The notes under the pieces are model-generated. The model did no database searches, had not been told where the DNA came from, and saw only the letters and a program-made list of their open reading frames with translations. A program made the position numbers and the translations under genes. This document shows, piece by piece, positions 1-10,971 of a DNA stretch of 40,411 bases (positions within the stretch are counted from its first letter, which is position 1; the number at the start of each line of letters is the position of its first letter). The DNA is from Pseudomonadota bacterium (lineage in GTDB: Bacteria; Pseudomonadota; Alphaproteobacteria; Acetobacterales; Acetobacteraceae). The stretch covers positions 53,325-93,735 of the forward strand of contig JABBOH010000002.1 in NCBI GenBank assembly GCA_019351895.1. Direction: 5' to 3'.

Positions 1-1
1 G

Positions 2-394
2 GGTGCTGCGGCGACGCCTGAGGCGCTGATGCAGCGCGGCATCCTCGCGCTCCACCAGGGGCACTATCAGGAGTCGGAGGGGATCGCCCGCGAGATTCTC
101 GCGAAGCACCGAAGCTCGCCGCGGGCCTACGACGCGCAATTCCTGCTCGCCCAGTCCTTGCAGGGGGAGCAGCGCTATCAGGAGGCGGCCCTGGCCTTCG
201 ACGATGCCTACAACATGAACCACAAGGGATCGCGGGCTCCGAACGCGCTGCTCGGTCTTTCGATGACGCTCTCGGCCATCCACCAGAAGTCGGCCGCTTG
301 CGATACGCTGAGGACGCTGCACGCGCAGTTCCCGAAGCCGCCGCCCTACCTTGTGGCGCCGATCAAGGCGCAGCACCAAAGGTTGGGCTGCTGA
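2..394 (+). CDS. cpoB: Cell division coordinator CpoB / tol-pal system protein YbgF, C-terminal part
   Basis: Only the last 130 or so residues are in the window; the frame is open to the first base, so the 5' end is outside. The protein shows TPR-like helices with the pattern of YbgF C-termini: a repeat around ALHQGHYQESEGIAREIL, a second around AQFLLAQSLQGEQRYQEAA, and a third ending near AACDTLRTLHAQFP. In the family this periplasmic protein works with Tol-Pal and PBP1B to couple outer-membrane constriction to septal peptidoglycan synthesis. It normally follows tolB and pal, which would lie just left of the window. The following gene tilS is the usual alphaproteobacterial neighbour, which supports the call. 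The identification rests on the TPR tail and the neighbour; the N-terminal coiled coil cannot be checked. Confidence 0.75.
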   Translation, partial: GAAATPEALMQRGILALHQGHYQESEGIAREILAKHRSSPRAYDAQFLLAQSLQGEQRYQEAALAFDDAYNMNHKGSRAPNALLGLSMTLSAIHQKSAACDTLRTLHAQFPKPPPYLVAPIKAQHQRLGC

Positions 395-453
395 CGCACG
401 CGCCGCCCGACCGGCACCCCTATGCGCCGGTCGGCGCGGATGAATTCGCGGCC

Positions 454-1716
454 ATGCTTGAGCCGCTCGGGCCCTTCGGCACGCCGCCTTCTCTCGCAGT
501 CGCCGTCTCCGGCGGCGCCGACAGCCTCGCCCTGGCGACCCTCGCCGGCGCATGGGCGCGAAAGCGCGGCGGCACAATCCAGGCCTTCATCGTCGACCAT
601 CGACTGAGGTTGGAATCAGGTCGCGAGGCGGAATTGGCCGCGGCAACCCTCCGTCGCCTCGCAATCCCGGCCCGGATCCTGGCGGTCGATGGGATCGCGC
701 CGGGTCCCGGCCTACCCGCCCGCGCCAGAGCCGCGCGCTTCGCCGCTCTCGAGGGGGCGTGCCGCGAGGCCGGCATCCTCGACCTCATGCTTGGCCACCA
801 TGCCGCCGATCAGGCTGAGACCGTGATCATGCGGAACTTACGGAGCAGCGGTGTGGCAGGGCTCGCCGGTATGGCGGCCATCAACGAGAGCGCCTTCGTC
901 CGTCTTCTGCGTCCGCTGCTCGGCGTGCCGCCGGGACGGCTGCGCGCGACCTTGTGCGCCCAAAGTCTCGATTGGGCCGAGGATCCGACCAACGTCGATG
1001 GCAAGTTTACCCGCGCCCGGCTGCGGACCGCGCGCGGCGATAGCGCGGGCACAGGGCCGGCGACGAAGGCGCTGGTGGAGGCCAGCGCGGCTGATGCCCT
1101 CGCGCGACGCGCCGGGGAACTCGCGACAGCCACCTGGCTCGTCCGCGCCGCCACGATCCGTCCCGAAGGGTTCGCGCTTCTGCCCAAGGGCCCATGGCCC
1201 TCCGCCGCGCTCGCAGTGCTCTTGCGGATGGTGACGGGCAGCCACCATATGCCGCCTGCGGAGGCAGTCGCGGCTATCGCGGCGGCGCCCGCCGCATCGA
1301 TCGGCAACGGCGTGTGCCTTGCGGGCGCACGGCTTCGCCCGGCGGGCCGGCTCGGCGAGGCTGCTGGCGCCGACTTCCTCATCTGCCGGGAGGCTGCGGC
1401 CATGGGCGCGCCCGTGCCTGCCGATCCGGGCGCGCGGTGGGACGGCCGGTTCCGGCGTCCGTCCCATCTGCCTGCCATTCCGCACGAACGGATCGGCCCG
1501 TTGGGCGCCGCGGCGCGCCGCTTCCGCGGCATATCTGACCTACCGGCCTTGGTATTGGAGACCCTTCCAGCTTATCTTTCGTCCACGGGCGATGTGGTGG
1601 CGGTCCCGGCACTGGACTGGCCTGACTTTCCATACCAAATCGAGCGGTCGGTGGTCTTCGGGCCCCCCTGGCCCGCTGCGGGCGCAGGCTTCGGGGCGGG
1701 CTTCGGGTCAGGCTGA
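454..1716 (+). CDS. tilS: tRNA(Ile)-lysidine synthase TilS
   Basis: TilS modifies the wobble C34 of the AUA-reading tRNA-Ile to lysidine using ATP and lysine, in the cytoplasm. The N-terminal PP-loop motif SGGADS is at residues 19-24 of the start used here, followed by a Rossmann-like ATP-pyrophosphatase core with the family sequences VDHRLR and LGHHAADQAETVIMR. The start is uncertain. The frame is open back to an ATG at 298, which would overlap cpoB by 97 bp, and the in-frame residues DEFAA just before the ATG at 454 look like the usual TilS N-terminus, so a non-standard start near 388-391 beside the cpoB stop is possible. Length from 454 is 420 aa, normal for the family. The C-terminal part is poorly conserved, as is common in alphaproteobacterial TilS. 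Confidence 0.9.
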   Translation: MLEPLGPFGTPPSLAVAVSGGADSLALATLAGAWARKRGGTIQAFIVDHRLRLESGREAELAAATLRRLAIPARILAVDGIAPGPGLPARARAARFAALEGACREAGILDLMLGHHAADQAETVIMRNLRSSGVAGLAGMAAINESAFVRLLRPLLGVPPGRLRATLCAQSLDWAEDPTNVDGKFTRARLRTARGDSAGTGPATKALVEASAADALARRAGELATATWLVRAATIRPEGFALLPKGPWPSAALAVLLRMVTGSHHMPPAEAVAAIAAAPAASIGNGVCLAGARLRPAGRLGEAAGADFLICREAAAMGAPVPADPGARWDGRFRRPSHLPAIPHERIGPLGAAARRFRGISDLPALVLETLPAYLSSTGDVVAVPALDWPDFPYQIERSVVFGPPWPAAGAGFGAGFGSG

Positions 1717-1765
1717 CCGATCTTTCATGAGCTAAACGTCAGTCCGACATGACCATGGTGATGCG

Positions 1766-1793
1766 TTGCCAGCAAAGACTTCCTATCTTTAAG
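1766..1793 (+). promoter_or_regulatory. Candidate sigma-70 type promoter upstream of ftsH
   Basis: TTGCCA (1766-1771) and TTTAAG (1788-1793) match the -35 consensus at five of six and the -10 consensus at four of six positions, with a 16-nt spacer. It lies in the 220-bp gap between tilS and ftsH and would give a leader of about 135 nt. This is a pattern match only; I found no clear heat-shock sigma-32 element in the gap. Confidence 0.3.
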
Positions 1794-1936
1794 GTGACAA
1801 TGCGGAATATCATGCGCTCTGTTCTTGCCTTCGGGGCGGTGTGTGCGCGTGCCTCTTGGTGTTTTCGTGACGCGGGTCGAGGAAGGCGGATGCGGGTGCT
1901 GGTAGCCTGGACGCCGGTTAGGAACTGGATGACGTG

Positions 1937-3877
<1,941 letters not shown>

Positions 3878-3900
3878 GCCGCCCGTCTTTGGCTGTTACG

Positions 3901-3932
3901 AAAAACCCCCGGTCCAAAGCCGGGGGTTTTTT
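3901..3932 (+). terminator. Rho-independent terminator after ftsH
   Basis: A perfect 7-bp stem CCCCCGG/CCGGGGG (3906-3912 with 3920-3926) around a 7-nt loop is followed by six T. Five A before the stem can extend the pairing into the T run. The U-tract ends only 14 bases before the folP start codon, which is unusually close. Confidence 0.93.
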
Positions 3933-3946
3933 GTTATGCCGCCTTC

Positions 3947-4798
3947 ATGGATGAAGCTCCTTCCGCTCCCGCATCGCCGCCGACGCACTGGGCCGGATTT
4001 CGCCTCGACCGGCCGTTGATCATGGGCATCCTCAACCTGACGCCGGACAGCTTCAGCGACGGCGGGCAGTGGTCCAGCCTCGGCACGGTCGTCGAGGCGG
4101 CTCGGGCGATGCTGGAGGCAGGCGCCGACATCCTCGATATCGGCGGCGAAAGCACCCGGCCCGGAGCGGCGCGGGTGTCGCCTGAGGTGGAGCAGACGCG
4201 CATCCTCCCCGCCATCCGCGCCCTGGCGGAAATGGGCGCGGTCGTTTCGGTCGACACGCGGAACGCCGCGACGATGGCCCAGGCCCTCGACGCAGGCGCG
4301 CGCATCGTCAACGACGTGACGGCGCTGACGCATGATCCGGGCTCCGCGCCCTTTCTCGCGGCACGAGGGACGCCCGTGGTGCTGATGCACATGCGCGGCA
4401 CGCCGGGGACCATGAACAGCCTCAACCGCTATGCCGGCATCGGGCCAGAGGTCGCGGCGGAGCTATCGGCTCAGGTCACGGCAGCGATGGCGGCGGGCAT
4501 CGCCGGCCCAGCGATTGCGGTCGACCCGGGCATCGGTTTCGCCAAGGTAGGGCCGCAGAATGTCGCCTTGCTGCGCGATCTGGGGCCGCTCCGGGCGCTC
4601 GGCTTCCCGATGCTGGTCGGCCTTTCGCGAAAGGGCTTCATCGGCGCGCTCTCGGGCGAGCCGGTGCCGGCCAGGCGTGTCGGCGGCTCCATTGCCGGCG
4701 CGCTGTTCGCGCTGACGCAGGGGGCACAGATTCTGCGCGTGCACGATGTGGCGGAGACGGTGCAGGCGATGCGGGTGTGGCAGGCGCTCGCCCGCTGA
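3947..4798 (+). CDS. folP: Dihydropteroate synthase FolP
   Basis: Condenses p-aminobenzoate with 6-hydroxymethyl-7,8-dihydropterin diphosphate in folate synthesis; the sulfonamide target. The first family signature IMGILNLTPDSFSDGG is at residues 25-40 and the second, ADILDIGGESTRPGA, follows at about 62-76. Later VDPGIGFAK and GLSRKGFIG give the pterin and phosphate binding residues. It is a complete 283-aa TIM-barrel enzyme. The ATG at 3947 is the only usual start before the conserved core, yet no Shine-Dalgarno sequence precedes it and the ftsH terminator ends 14 bases upstream. Its transcript must therefore start inside the ftsH 3' end, arise by read-through, or be almost leaderless. folK and folB are not nearby. 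Confidence 0.96.
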   Translation: MDEAPSAPASPPTHWAGFRLDRPLIMGILNLTPDSFSDGGQWSSLGTVVEAARAMLEAGADILDIGGESTRPGAARVSPEVEQTRILPAIRALAEMGAVVSVDTRNAATMAQALDAGARIVNDVTALTHDPGSAPFLAARGTPVVLMHMRGTPGTMNSLNRYAGIGPEVAAELSAQVTAAMAAGIAGPAIAVDPGIGFAKVGPQNVALLRDLGPLRALGFPMLVGLSRKGFIGALSGEPVPARRVGGSIAGALFALTQGAQILRVHDVAETVQAMRVWQALAR

Positions 4799-4948
4799 AA
4801 CTGCGCCGCGCGCCGCGCCCGGTCGGCTGCCGCAATCGCCGGTCTTGTCTCCCGATACCGAGTGATACCGACGCTGAATTGCCTGCCCGGACCGCCGCCG
4901 CTACACCAGCCGGATCTTGGACCGTTTTGGCGAGGCGCAGCACATCCC

Positions 4949-6343
<1,395 letters not shown>

Positions 6344-6348
6344 GCCCG

Positions 6349-7203
6349 ATGACCGTCGGGCGGGTCCTCGTCATCGCGGGCTCGGACAGTGGCGGCGGCG
6401 CGGGCATCCAGGCCGACATCAAGGCGATCATGGCCCTGGGCGGATATGCCACGACGGCGCTGACGGCGCTGACGGCGCAGAACACGCGCGGCGTCTCGGC
6501 CGTGCTGCTGGTTCCACAGCAGTTCCTGCTGGCGCAGATCGACGCCGTCATGGCGGACATCGGCGCCGACGCCATCAAAACCGGCATGCTGCCCGACACC
6601 GACAGCATCGCGTCCGTCGCCGGTTTCATCGCCAGCCTCACGCCCGCGCTGCCCTTCGTCATGGACCCGGTGATGGTCGCGACCAGCGGCGACCGGCTGC
6701 AGAGCGAGGAGGCACTCCACGCACTCAAGACGCGCCTCATCCCGCTCGCGACGGTCATCACGCCCAACATCCCGGAGGCGGAACTGCTGCTCGGGACCGC
6801 CATCCCGGACGAGGCGGCGCAACGCGAGGCCGCGGTGCGGCTTCTGGCACTCGGTGCTGAGGCCGTGCTCGTGAAGGGCGGCCACCTGCCGGGCGAGACG
6901 ATCACGGACATCCTCGCGACCCGCTACGGGGTGGATGTCATGAGCGGGGCGCGAATCGCATCCACCAGCACCCACGGCACCGGCTGCACGCTTGCCAGCG
7001 CCATCGCGGCCGGGCTTGCCCAGGGGATGACGCTTTCGGATGCCGTGCATCGCGCCCGCGCCTATGTGACCGCGGCGATCCAGGCGGCGCCCGGCCTCGG
7101 CGGCGGCCATGGTCCGCTCGGTCATGGCGTGACGGTCGATGCCGCCCGAATCGAGGCGCTCGGCCCTGGGGCGCTGGCCAGCGGGACGCTCGCCCGCTCT
7201 TGA
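6349..7203 (+). CDS. thiD: Bifunctional hydroxymethylpyrimidine kinase/phosphomethylpyrimidine kinase ThiD
   Basis: Phosphorylates HMP and HMP-phosphate in thiamine synthesis; a ribokinase-fold cytosolic enzyme. The N-terminus VLVIAGSDSGGGAGIQADIK is diagnostic, as is the segment TALTAQNTRGV. The C-terminal anion hole and catalytic base are in STHGTGCTLASAIAA. It is 284 aa long from the ATG at 6349; a TTG at 6340 overlapping the glmM stop would add three residues. The stop codon overlaps the TTG start of the next gene (TTGA), suggesting translational coupling. No thiamine riboswitch was seen upstream, and none would be expected within an operon. Confidence 0.95.
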   Translation: MTVGRVLVIAGSDSGGGAGIQADIKAIMALGGYATTALTALTAQNTRGVSAVLLVPQQFLLAQIDAVMADIGADAIKTGMLPDTDSIASVAGFIASLTPALPFVMDPVMVATSGDRLQSEEALHALKTRLIPLATVITPNIPEAELLLGTAIPDEAAQREAAVRLLALGAEAVLVKGGHLPGETITDILATRYGVDVMSGARIASTSTHGTGCTLASAIAAGLAQGMTLSDAVHRARAYVTAAIQAAPGLGGGHGPLGHGVTVDAARIEALGPGALASGTLARS

Positions 7204-8312
7204 GTGGGCCCGCCGCCGCGCCGCTGCGGCACCACAACCTGCCGTTGACATCGATCCGCGGTTTCGCCGCGCTCTGGGTCGTGGGCAATCATCTGCAGTT
7301 CGAGCTGGCCTACAGCGGCTACCATTTCGCCGGCTGGCTGTTCCGCCCGGGCTATGTCGCGGTCGATATCTTCTTCGTGCTGAGCGGCTTCGTGATCGCC
7401 GCCGTCCATCGGGACCTGACGCGGGCAGGTCTTGCCGACTTCTTCCTGCGCCGCGTGTTCCGGCTCTATCCGCTGCACCTGTTCGTGCTGGCGGTGATCC
7501 TGGCGCTATGGCTCTGGAGCGAGGCGCGATACGGCGCGCACGACCCGACCGAGCGGCTGCGCGACCTGCCGATTGTCGTCCTGCTGCTGCAGCCTTACCT
7601 GATCCACGGCCTGACCTGGAACACGGTCAGCTGGTCGATCGGGGTCGAGATCCTTTGCTACGCCCTGTTCCCCCTCGCCATCATCGGCGTACGGCGGCTG
7701 GAGCCGGTCGGCTGCGCCCTCATCCTGCTCATGATCGCGGCGGTCGAGCGGCATGTGCATTCGGAACTTGTCTGGGGCTGGCCGGCCATCGCGCGCGGCC
7801 TCGCCGGGTTCGGATTGGGGATGGTGGTGCAGCAGATGACCGTGCTGTCGCCGGTCCCGCGCCGCTCGACCGCCACTCTGCTCGAGATCGGCGCGCTCGC
7901 CGGCATGCTTTTGGCCGTGGCTACCGATGACCTGCGCGTCATCCCGCTCGGTGCGGCGGTGCTGATCTGGGGCCTGTCGACGGAACGGGGAATTGTCGCG
8001 CGGGCGCTCTCGGCCGGATGGTGCGTCTGGCTCGGGCGCGTCTCCTTCTCCGTCTATCTCATCCATCCGACGCTCATCGACCTGGCCTTCGTCTTGCTGC
8101 CGCCGGCGCGCCTCGGTCTCGGACACGCGGCGGACGGGATGGTCTGGGCGGCGCTCATGGTGCTGCTGCTGCTGGCGCTTGCCACAATCACCTGGGCCAC
8201 CGTCGAGGAACCTGCGCGACGCCTGGGCGTTCGGCTCGCCGAACGCCCAGGCGAGGTAACCACGGGCCCAGCGGGCGCGAACTCTCGGCAAAGGGAGCGG
8301 GGTTTGCCATGA
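7200..8312 (+). CDS. Acyltransferase 3 family membrane protein (OafA/YrhL-like)
   Basis: Polytopic inner-membrane protein of about 370 aa with roughly ten hydrophobic segments. The family hallmark near the N-terminus is the R-F-A-A-L-x-V-x-x-x-H pattern at LTSIRGFAALWVVGNHLQ, followed by GYVAVDIFFVLSGFVIA and RRVFRLYPLHLFVL. Members transfer acetyl or other acyl groups to sugars of exopolysaccharide, O-antigen or lipids; the acceptor here cannot be read from sequence. Translation most likely starts at TTG 7200 inside the thiD stop (TTGA overlap). Its stop overlaps the ATG of the DUF1223 gene (ATGA). A SigF-type promoter element lies in its last 60 bases and would serve the next gene. Confidence 0.88.
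   Translation: MSGPAAAPLRHHNLPLTSIRGFAALWVVGNHLQFELAYSGYHFAGWLFRPGYVAVDIFFVLSGFVIAAVHRDLTRAGLADFFLRRVFRLYPLHLFVLAVILALWLWSEARYGAHDPTERLRDLPIVVLLLQPYLIHGLTWNTVSWSIGVEILCYALFPLAIIGVRRLEPVGCALILLMIAAVERHVHSELVWGWPAIARGLAGFGLGMVVQQMTVLSPVPRRSTATLLEIGALAGMLLAVATDDLRVIPLGAAVLIWGLSTERGIVARALSAGWCVWLGRVSFSVYLIHPTLIDLAFVLLPPARLGLGHAADGMVWAALMVLLLLALATITWATVEEPARRLGVRLAERPGEVTTGPAGANSRQRERGLP
8256..8281 (+). promoter_or_regulatory. SigF-type ECF promoter (GTAACC-N16-CGAA) upstream of the DUF1223 gene
   Basis: GTAACC at 8256-8261, a 16-nt spacer, then CGAA at 8278-8281; the DUF1223 ATG is 27 bases further on. The element is identical in both boxes and in spacing to the one upstream of the sigF gene in this window (10845-10870, minus strand). 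It also matches the consensus I recall for Caulobacter SigF. It lies inside the end of the acyltransferase gene. Confidence 0.68.
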
Positions 8313-9034
8313 GATGGGTCGCGACATTGCTGCTTGGGGCGCTGGCCGTTGCGGTCGTCTCCGTGCCTTTCGCCATGGCCGCCTCGGCGGCTGTCGGCAA
8401 TCCGCTGGTGCTGGAACTGTTCACCTCGCAGGGCTGCTCCTCCTGCCCGCCGGCGGACGCCTATCTCGGCAAGCTCAAGCGGGAGCACCCCGATTTCCTC
8501 GTGCTCGACAATCACGTCGATTACTGGAACGGGCTCGGCTGGCGCGACCCCTTCTCCCTGCCCGAGGCGACCGCCCGTCAGCAGGCGTATGACCGCCTGC
8601 TCGGCAGCGAGGTCTACACGCCGCAACTCGTTGTTGGAGGGACACGTCAGGCCATCGGGTCCGACCCCGACGGCGTCGCCGCCGCCATTGCAGGCGCGTA
8701 TCGGGACCGGGCCGCATCCTCACCCGTGGCCCTCACGCTTTCCCCTCAGGGCCCCGATCTGGCGATCGACGTGGCGCCGGGAGCGGGACACGCGCAGCTA
8801 TGGCTGGTGGGTTACGACGACCGTCACACCACCAGCATCGGCCGTGGGGAGAATACCGGCCTCACCGAGACCGAGGTCGATATCGTCCGCTCGATCCGCC
8901 CGGTCGCGGACTGGGACGGGAGCGCCGTGCACCTGCGCGTGGCGCGGCCTATCGGGCAACGGGTCGCGGTGCTGCTGCAGCAGGCGGATGGACGCATCCT
9001 GAGCGGGGCGACGCTATCCGCCGCCGGCACGTGA
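8309..9034 (+). CDS. Secreted DUF1223 thioredoxin-like protein
   Basis: A 241-aa protein with a Sec-type signal peptide (hydrophobic residues about 4-24, small residues to about 28). The DUF1223 signature follows: LVLELFTSQGCSSCPPADA with a CxxC pair at C43 and C46, then the VDYWNGLGWRDPF and VYTPQLVVGG segments. The fold is thioredoxin-like and the family is periplasmic; the redox partner is unknown. The ATG overlaps the acyltransferase stop (ATGA) and has a good ribosome site (GGGAGCGGGG, 8293-8302). A SigF-type promoter sits just upstream, so it may be induced with the sigF-nrsF operon under metal or oxidative stress; that is inference. Its last 21 bases overlap the end of the convergent DUF6314 gene. 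Confidence 0.88.
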   Translation: MRWVATLLLGALAVAVVSVPFAMAASAAVGNPLVLELFTSQGCSSCPPADAYLGKLKREHPDFLVLDNHVDYWNGLGWRDPFSLPEATARQQAYDRLLGSEVYTPQLVVGGTRQAIGSDPDGVAAAIAGAYRDRAASSPVALTLSPQGPDLAIDVAPGAGHAQLWLVGYDDRHTTSIGRGENTGLTETEVDIVRSIRPVADWDGSAVHLRVARPIGQRVAVLLQQADGRILSGATLSAAGT

Positions 9035-9496
9035 GAAGATCGAAATCACCACAAGGTTTTTGCGCGGGCCGGTGATCCGCCAGCCAAGGCTCCACCGGTT
9101 GGGACCGAGGATGCGGTAGCGTCCGCGATAGGTGTCGGGCGCGCAGTCATGCGCGGTCCAGGCCGTGCGGGAGGCGAACACGGCCTGATGGAACGGCCGC
9201 CCATCGGCGAACAGCACATCGAAGGCGGCCGGGCCGCCGATGACGAAGCGATAGCTCTGCCGCGCCTCCATCTCCGACTGCGCCAGGGCAAGCCGCCCAT
9301 GCTCCGTGAAAAGCAAAGCCTCGCCCAAGGGCGAGAAATTCGCCGCGCCGCGCAGGCGGCCGGTTTGGCACGAGGTCAGGTCCCGGATGCGGCGGCGGAG
9401 AACCCAGTCGCCGCGAAGATAGATGCCGATCGGGGCCGGAAGCCGCGGTCTCTCGTCATCCGGCCGAAGCGTCCCGGGCCCTGGTGTCGCGTTCAT
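9014..9496 (-). CDS. DUF6314 family protein
   Basis: A 160-aa cytosolic protein without signal peptide or membrane segment. It starts with YLRGDWVLRRRIRD and continues with GEALLFTEHGRL, YRFVIGGPAAFDVLFADGRPFH, HDCAPDTYRGRYRI and W-x-W-RITGPRKN near the end, a set I associate with DUF6314, a small beta-barrel-like family of unknown function. The 3' end overlaps the convergent DUF1223 gene by 21 bp. It lies downstream of nrsF on the same strand with a 15-bp gap, so it is probably the third gene of the sigF operon, or at least reads from it. No functional residue can be named. Confidence 0.8.
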   Translation of the reverse strand: MNATPGPGTLRPDDERPRLPAPIGIYLRGDWVLRRRIRDLTSCQTGRLRGAANFSPLGEALLFTEHGRLALAQSEMEARQSYRFVIGGPAAFDVLFADGRPFHQAVFASRTAWTAHDCAPDTYRGRYRILGPNRWSLGWRITGPRKNLVVISIFSRAGGG

Positions 9497-9511
9497 GCTC
9501 GGCGACCGGAG

Positions 9512-10186
9512 CTACCGGAACAGCCGGCTGCCGAACAGGCGGTTGAACCCGACCACGAGCCCCACCGCCAATGCGTGAAAGACAAGATCGGTGACCGATG
9601 CGTCGTAGGGGTGGAAGAAGTTGAGCAGGGTCGCCGCCGCCCCCGCCGCCGCCAAGCCGCCCAGCGCCAAGGTCAGATTGGGCCGCAGCGGAAACGTCCA
9701 GCGCAGCAGCACCATCAGCAGCAGCGACAACGGCAGGGACACGCCGAGAATGAAGATCAGGCAATGGTCGCCTTGGGCAAAGGTCGCGTCGTGCACCATG
9801 GGCAACGCCCAGCCGCGGGCGCAGCCCATGCCGCTCTCCCAGATCCACAGGGCGAGGGCCGGCAGCGGCAGCAGCGCCCAGCGCGGGCTGCGTCCCGGCA
9901 CGCTCGTCATGAAGGCCGCCACCACGGCCAGGATGCCGGTCACCCCGGAGGCCAGGGCCGCCAGCCACATGTCCGGCGCCGCCATGAGCCGCCGCATCAT
10001 GGCATGGAGATCGGACATAGAGGCGAGGTAGCCGCCGAAGGCGATGACGACCACGAGCCAGCCCGCGGCCAGCCCCACCGGCGAGATCCGCCGCACCGGC
10101 GCGAGTTCGCGCGCCAGCGTCTCGATCAGCCGCTCATGCGGGTTCTGCCCCGGCCCGATGGCGTCGGACGGCGTGGCTCTAGACAT
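9512..10186 (-). CDS. nrsF: NrsF-like (DUF1109) membrane anti-sigma factor
   Basis: A 224-aa protein with six predicted membrane segments (about residues 38-55, 73-92, 103-118, 143-162, 171-189, 201-216), the layout of NrsF, the negative regulator of SigF in Caulobacter. It contains just two cysteines, C122 (GMGCARGW) and C142 (GDHCLIF), on either side of a loop; paired conserved cysteines in this family are reported to be needed for sensing metals. The C-terminal FHPYDASVTDLVFHAL segment is also family-like. The start used is the ATG at 10186, which overlaps the sigF stop region by 8 bp, so the two are translationally coupled. It should hold the sigma factor at the inner membrane until a stress signal arrives. 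Confidence 0.88.
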   Translation of the reverse strand: MSRATPSDAIGPGQNPHERLIETLARELAPVRRISPVGLAAGWLVVVIAFGGYLASMSDLHAMMRRLMAAPDMWLAALASGVTGILAVVAAFMTSVPGRSPRWALLPLPALALWIWESGMGCARGWALPMVHDATFAQGDHCLIFILGVSLPLSLLLMVLLRWTFPLRPNLTLALGGLAAAGAAATLLNFFHPYDASVTDLVFHALAVGLVVGFNRLFGSRLFR

Positions 10187-10784
10187 CGTCCACCCCCCCG
10201 TCCGTTGCCACCCCAAGCTTGACGCGCAGCGTCTTGATCGCGCGGTGCAGATTGACCTTGAGAGCCACTTTGGAGCGGCCGGTCGCGGCAGAAGCTTCGT
10301 CGAGGGATTGACCACGCAGGGCGAGCCGGTCCACCGCTTGGCGCTGCCCCGGCGGCAGGGTTTCGAGCGAGGCCCTCAGATCGCGCGAGCGGGTCTGCGC
10401 ATCCAGAACACCGTCGGCATCCGCAGCCTCCTCGGCATGGGCCTCGTAGGCCATCGGGTCATGCACCTCGTGCACCGCGTGGCGGCCGTGATGGCGCAGG
10501 CTGTCGATCGCACGGCGCTGCGCGATGGCGCGCAGCCAGGGCAGAAACGGTCGAGCGGGATCGTAGGTGGCGCGGGCCCGATGGATCGTGATCAAAACCT
10601 CCTGCACCACGTCATCCACGCGATCCGGTGCCACGCCCTGGCGGCGGGCCGCCTGCGCGATGACCGGTATGCAGTCCCGCAGCAATGCCTGATACGCGGA
10701 CGCGTCGCCTAATTGCGCGGCTGCCATCAGCCGGGCAAGACGCGTCTCCCGCTCGTCCATCACTGCAGGGTCCGGGTCGGCCAT
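10179..10784 (-). CDS. sigF: ECF RNA polymerase sigma factor, SigF type
   Basis: A 201-aa sigma factor with region 2 (DVVQEVLITIHRARATYDP, then FLPWLRAIAQRRAIDSLR) and region 4 (LPPGQRQAVDRLALRGQSL, then AATGRSKVALKVNLHRAI helix-turn-helix). The overlapping nrsF gene places it with the DUF1109-linked ECF group. The ATG at 10784 is preferred over in-frame starts at 10829 and 10874: the GTAACC-N16-CGAA promoter lies at 10845-10870, so the longest version would begin upstream of its own promoter. An ATG at 10760 is also possible. Autoregulation is likely, because the promoter type matches the sigma type. Confidence 0.9.
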   Translation of the reverse strand: MADPDPAVMDERETRLARLMAAAQLGDASAYQALLRDCIPVIAQAARRQGVAPDRVDDVVQEVLITIHRARATYDPARPFLPWLRAIAQRRAIDSLRHHGRHAVHEVHDPMAYEAHAEEAADADGVLDAQTRSRDLRASLETLPPGQRQAVDRLALRGQSLDEASAATGRSKVALKVNLHRAIKTLRVKLGVATDGGVDDV

Positions 10785-10844
10785 ACCATGAAGGCAGCGT
10801 AATCCTTCGGTGCCGCCGGCGGTAGCCATCCCTTCGCTTCTCCA

Positions 10845-10870
10845 TTCGCCGGAAACCGAACGGCGGTTAC
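10845..10870 (-). promoter_or_regulatory. Autoregulatory SigF-type promoter (GTAACC-N16-CGAA)
   Basis: Reading the minus strand from 10870, GTAACC (10870-10865), 16 bases, then CGAA (10848-10845). The sigF ATG begins 60 bases downstream. The same two boxes with the same spacing occur upstream of the DUF1223 gene. The element sits in the divergent region between sigF and serC. Confidence 0.75.
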
Positions 10871-10971
10871 GCACGCCGCCGGATTGCGAAGGCTCGCGCG
10901 ATCGATTACATGCGGCGGCGGGTCACGCCCCCCCACCGGGGCGCTTCTCTTCTGAAAGGGAGAGCCATTAG

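Noticed and set aside
8808-8813. A further GTAACC box (minus strand) in the DUF1223 gene, and two more in the PPGY tract
   Set aside because: None has CGAA after 15-17 bases and all lie inside genes, so they are not counted as SigF promoters.
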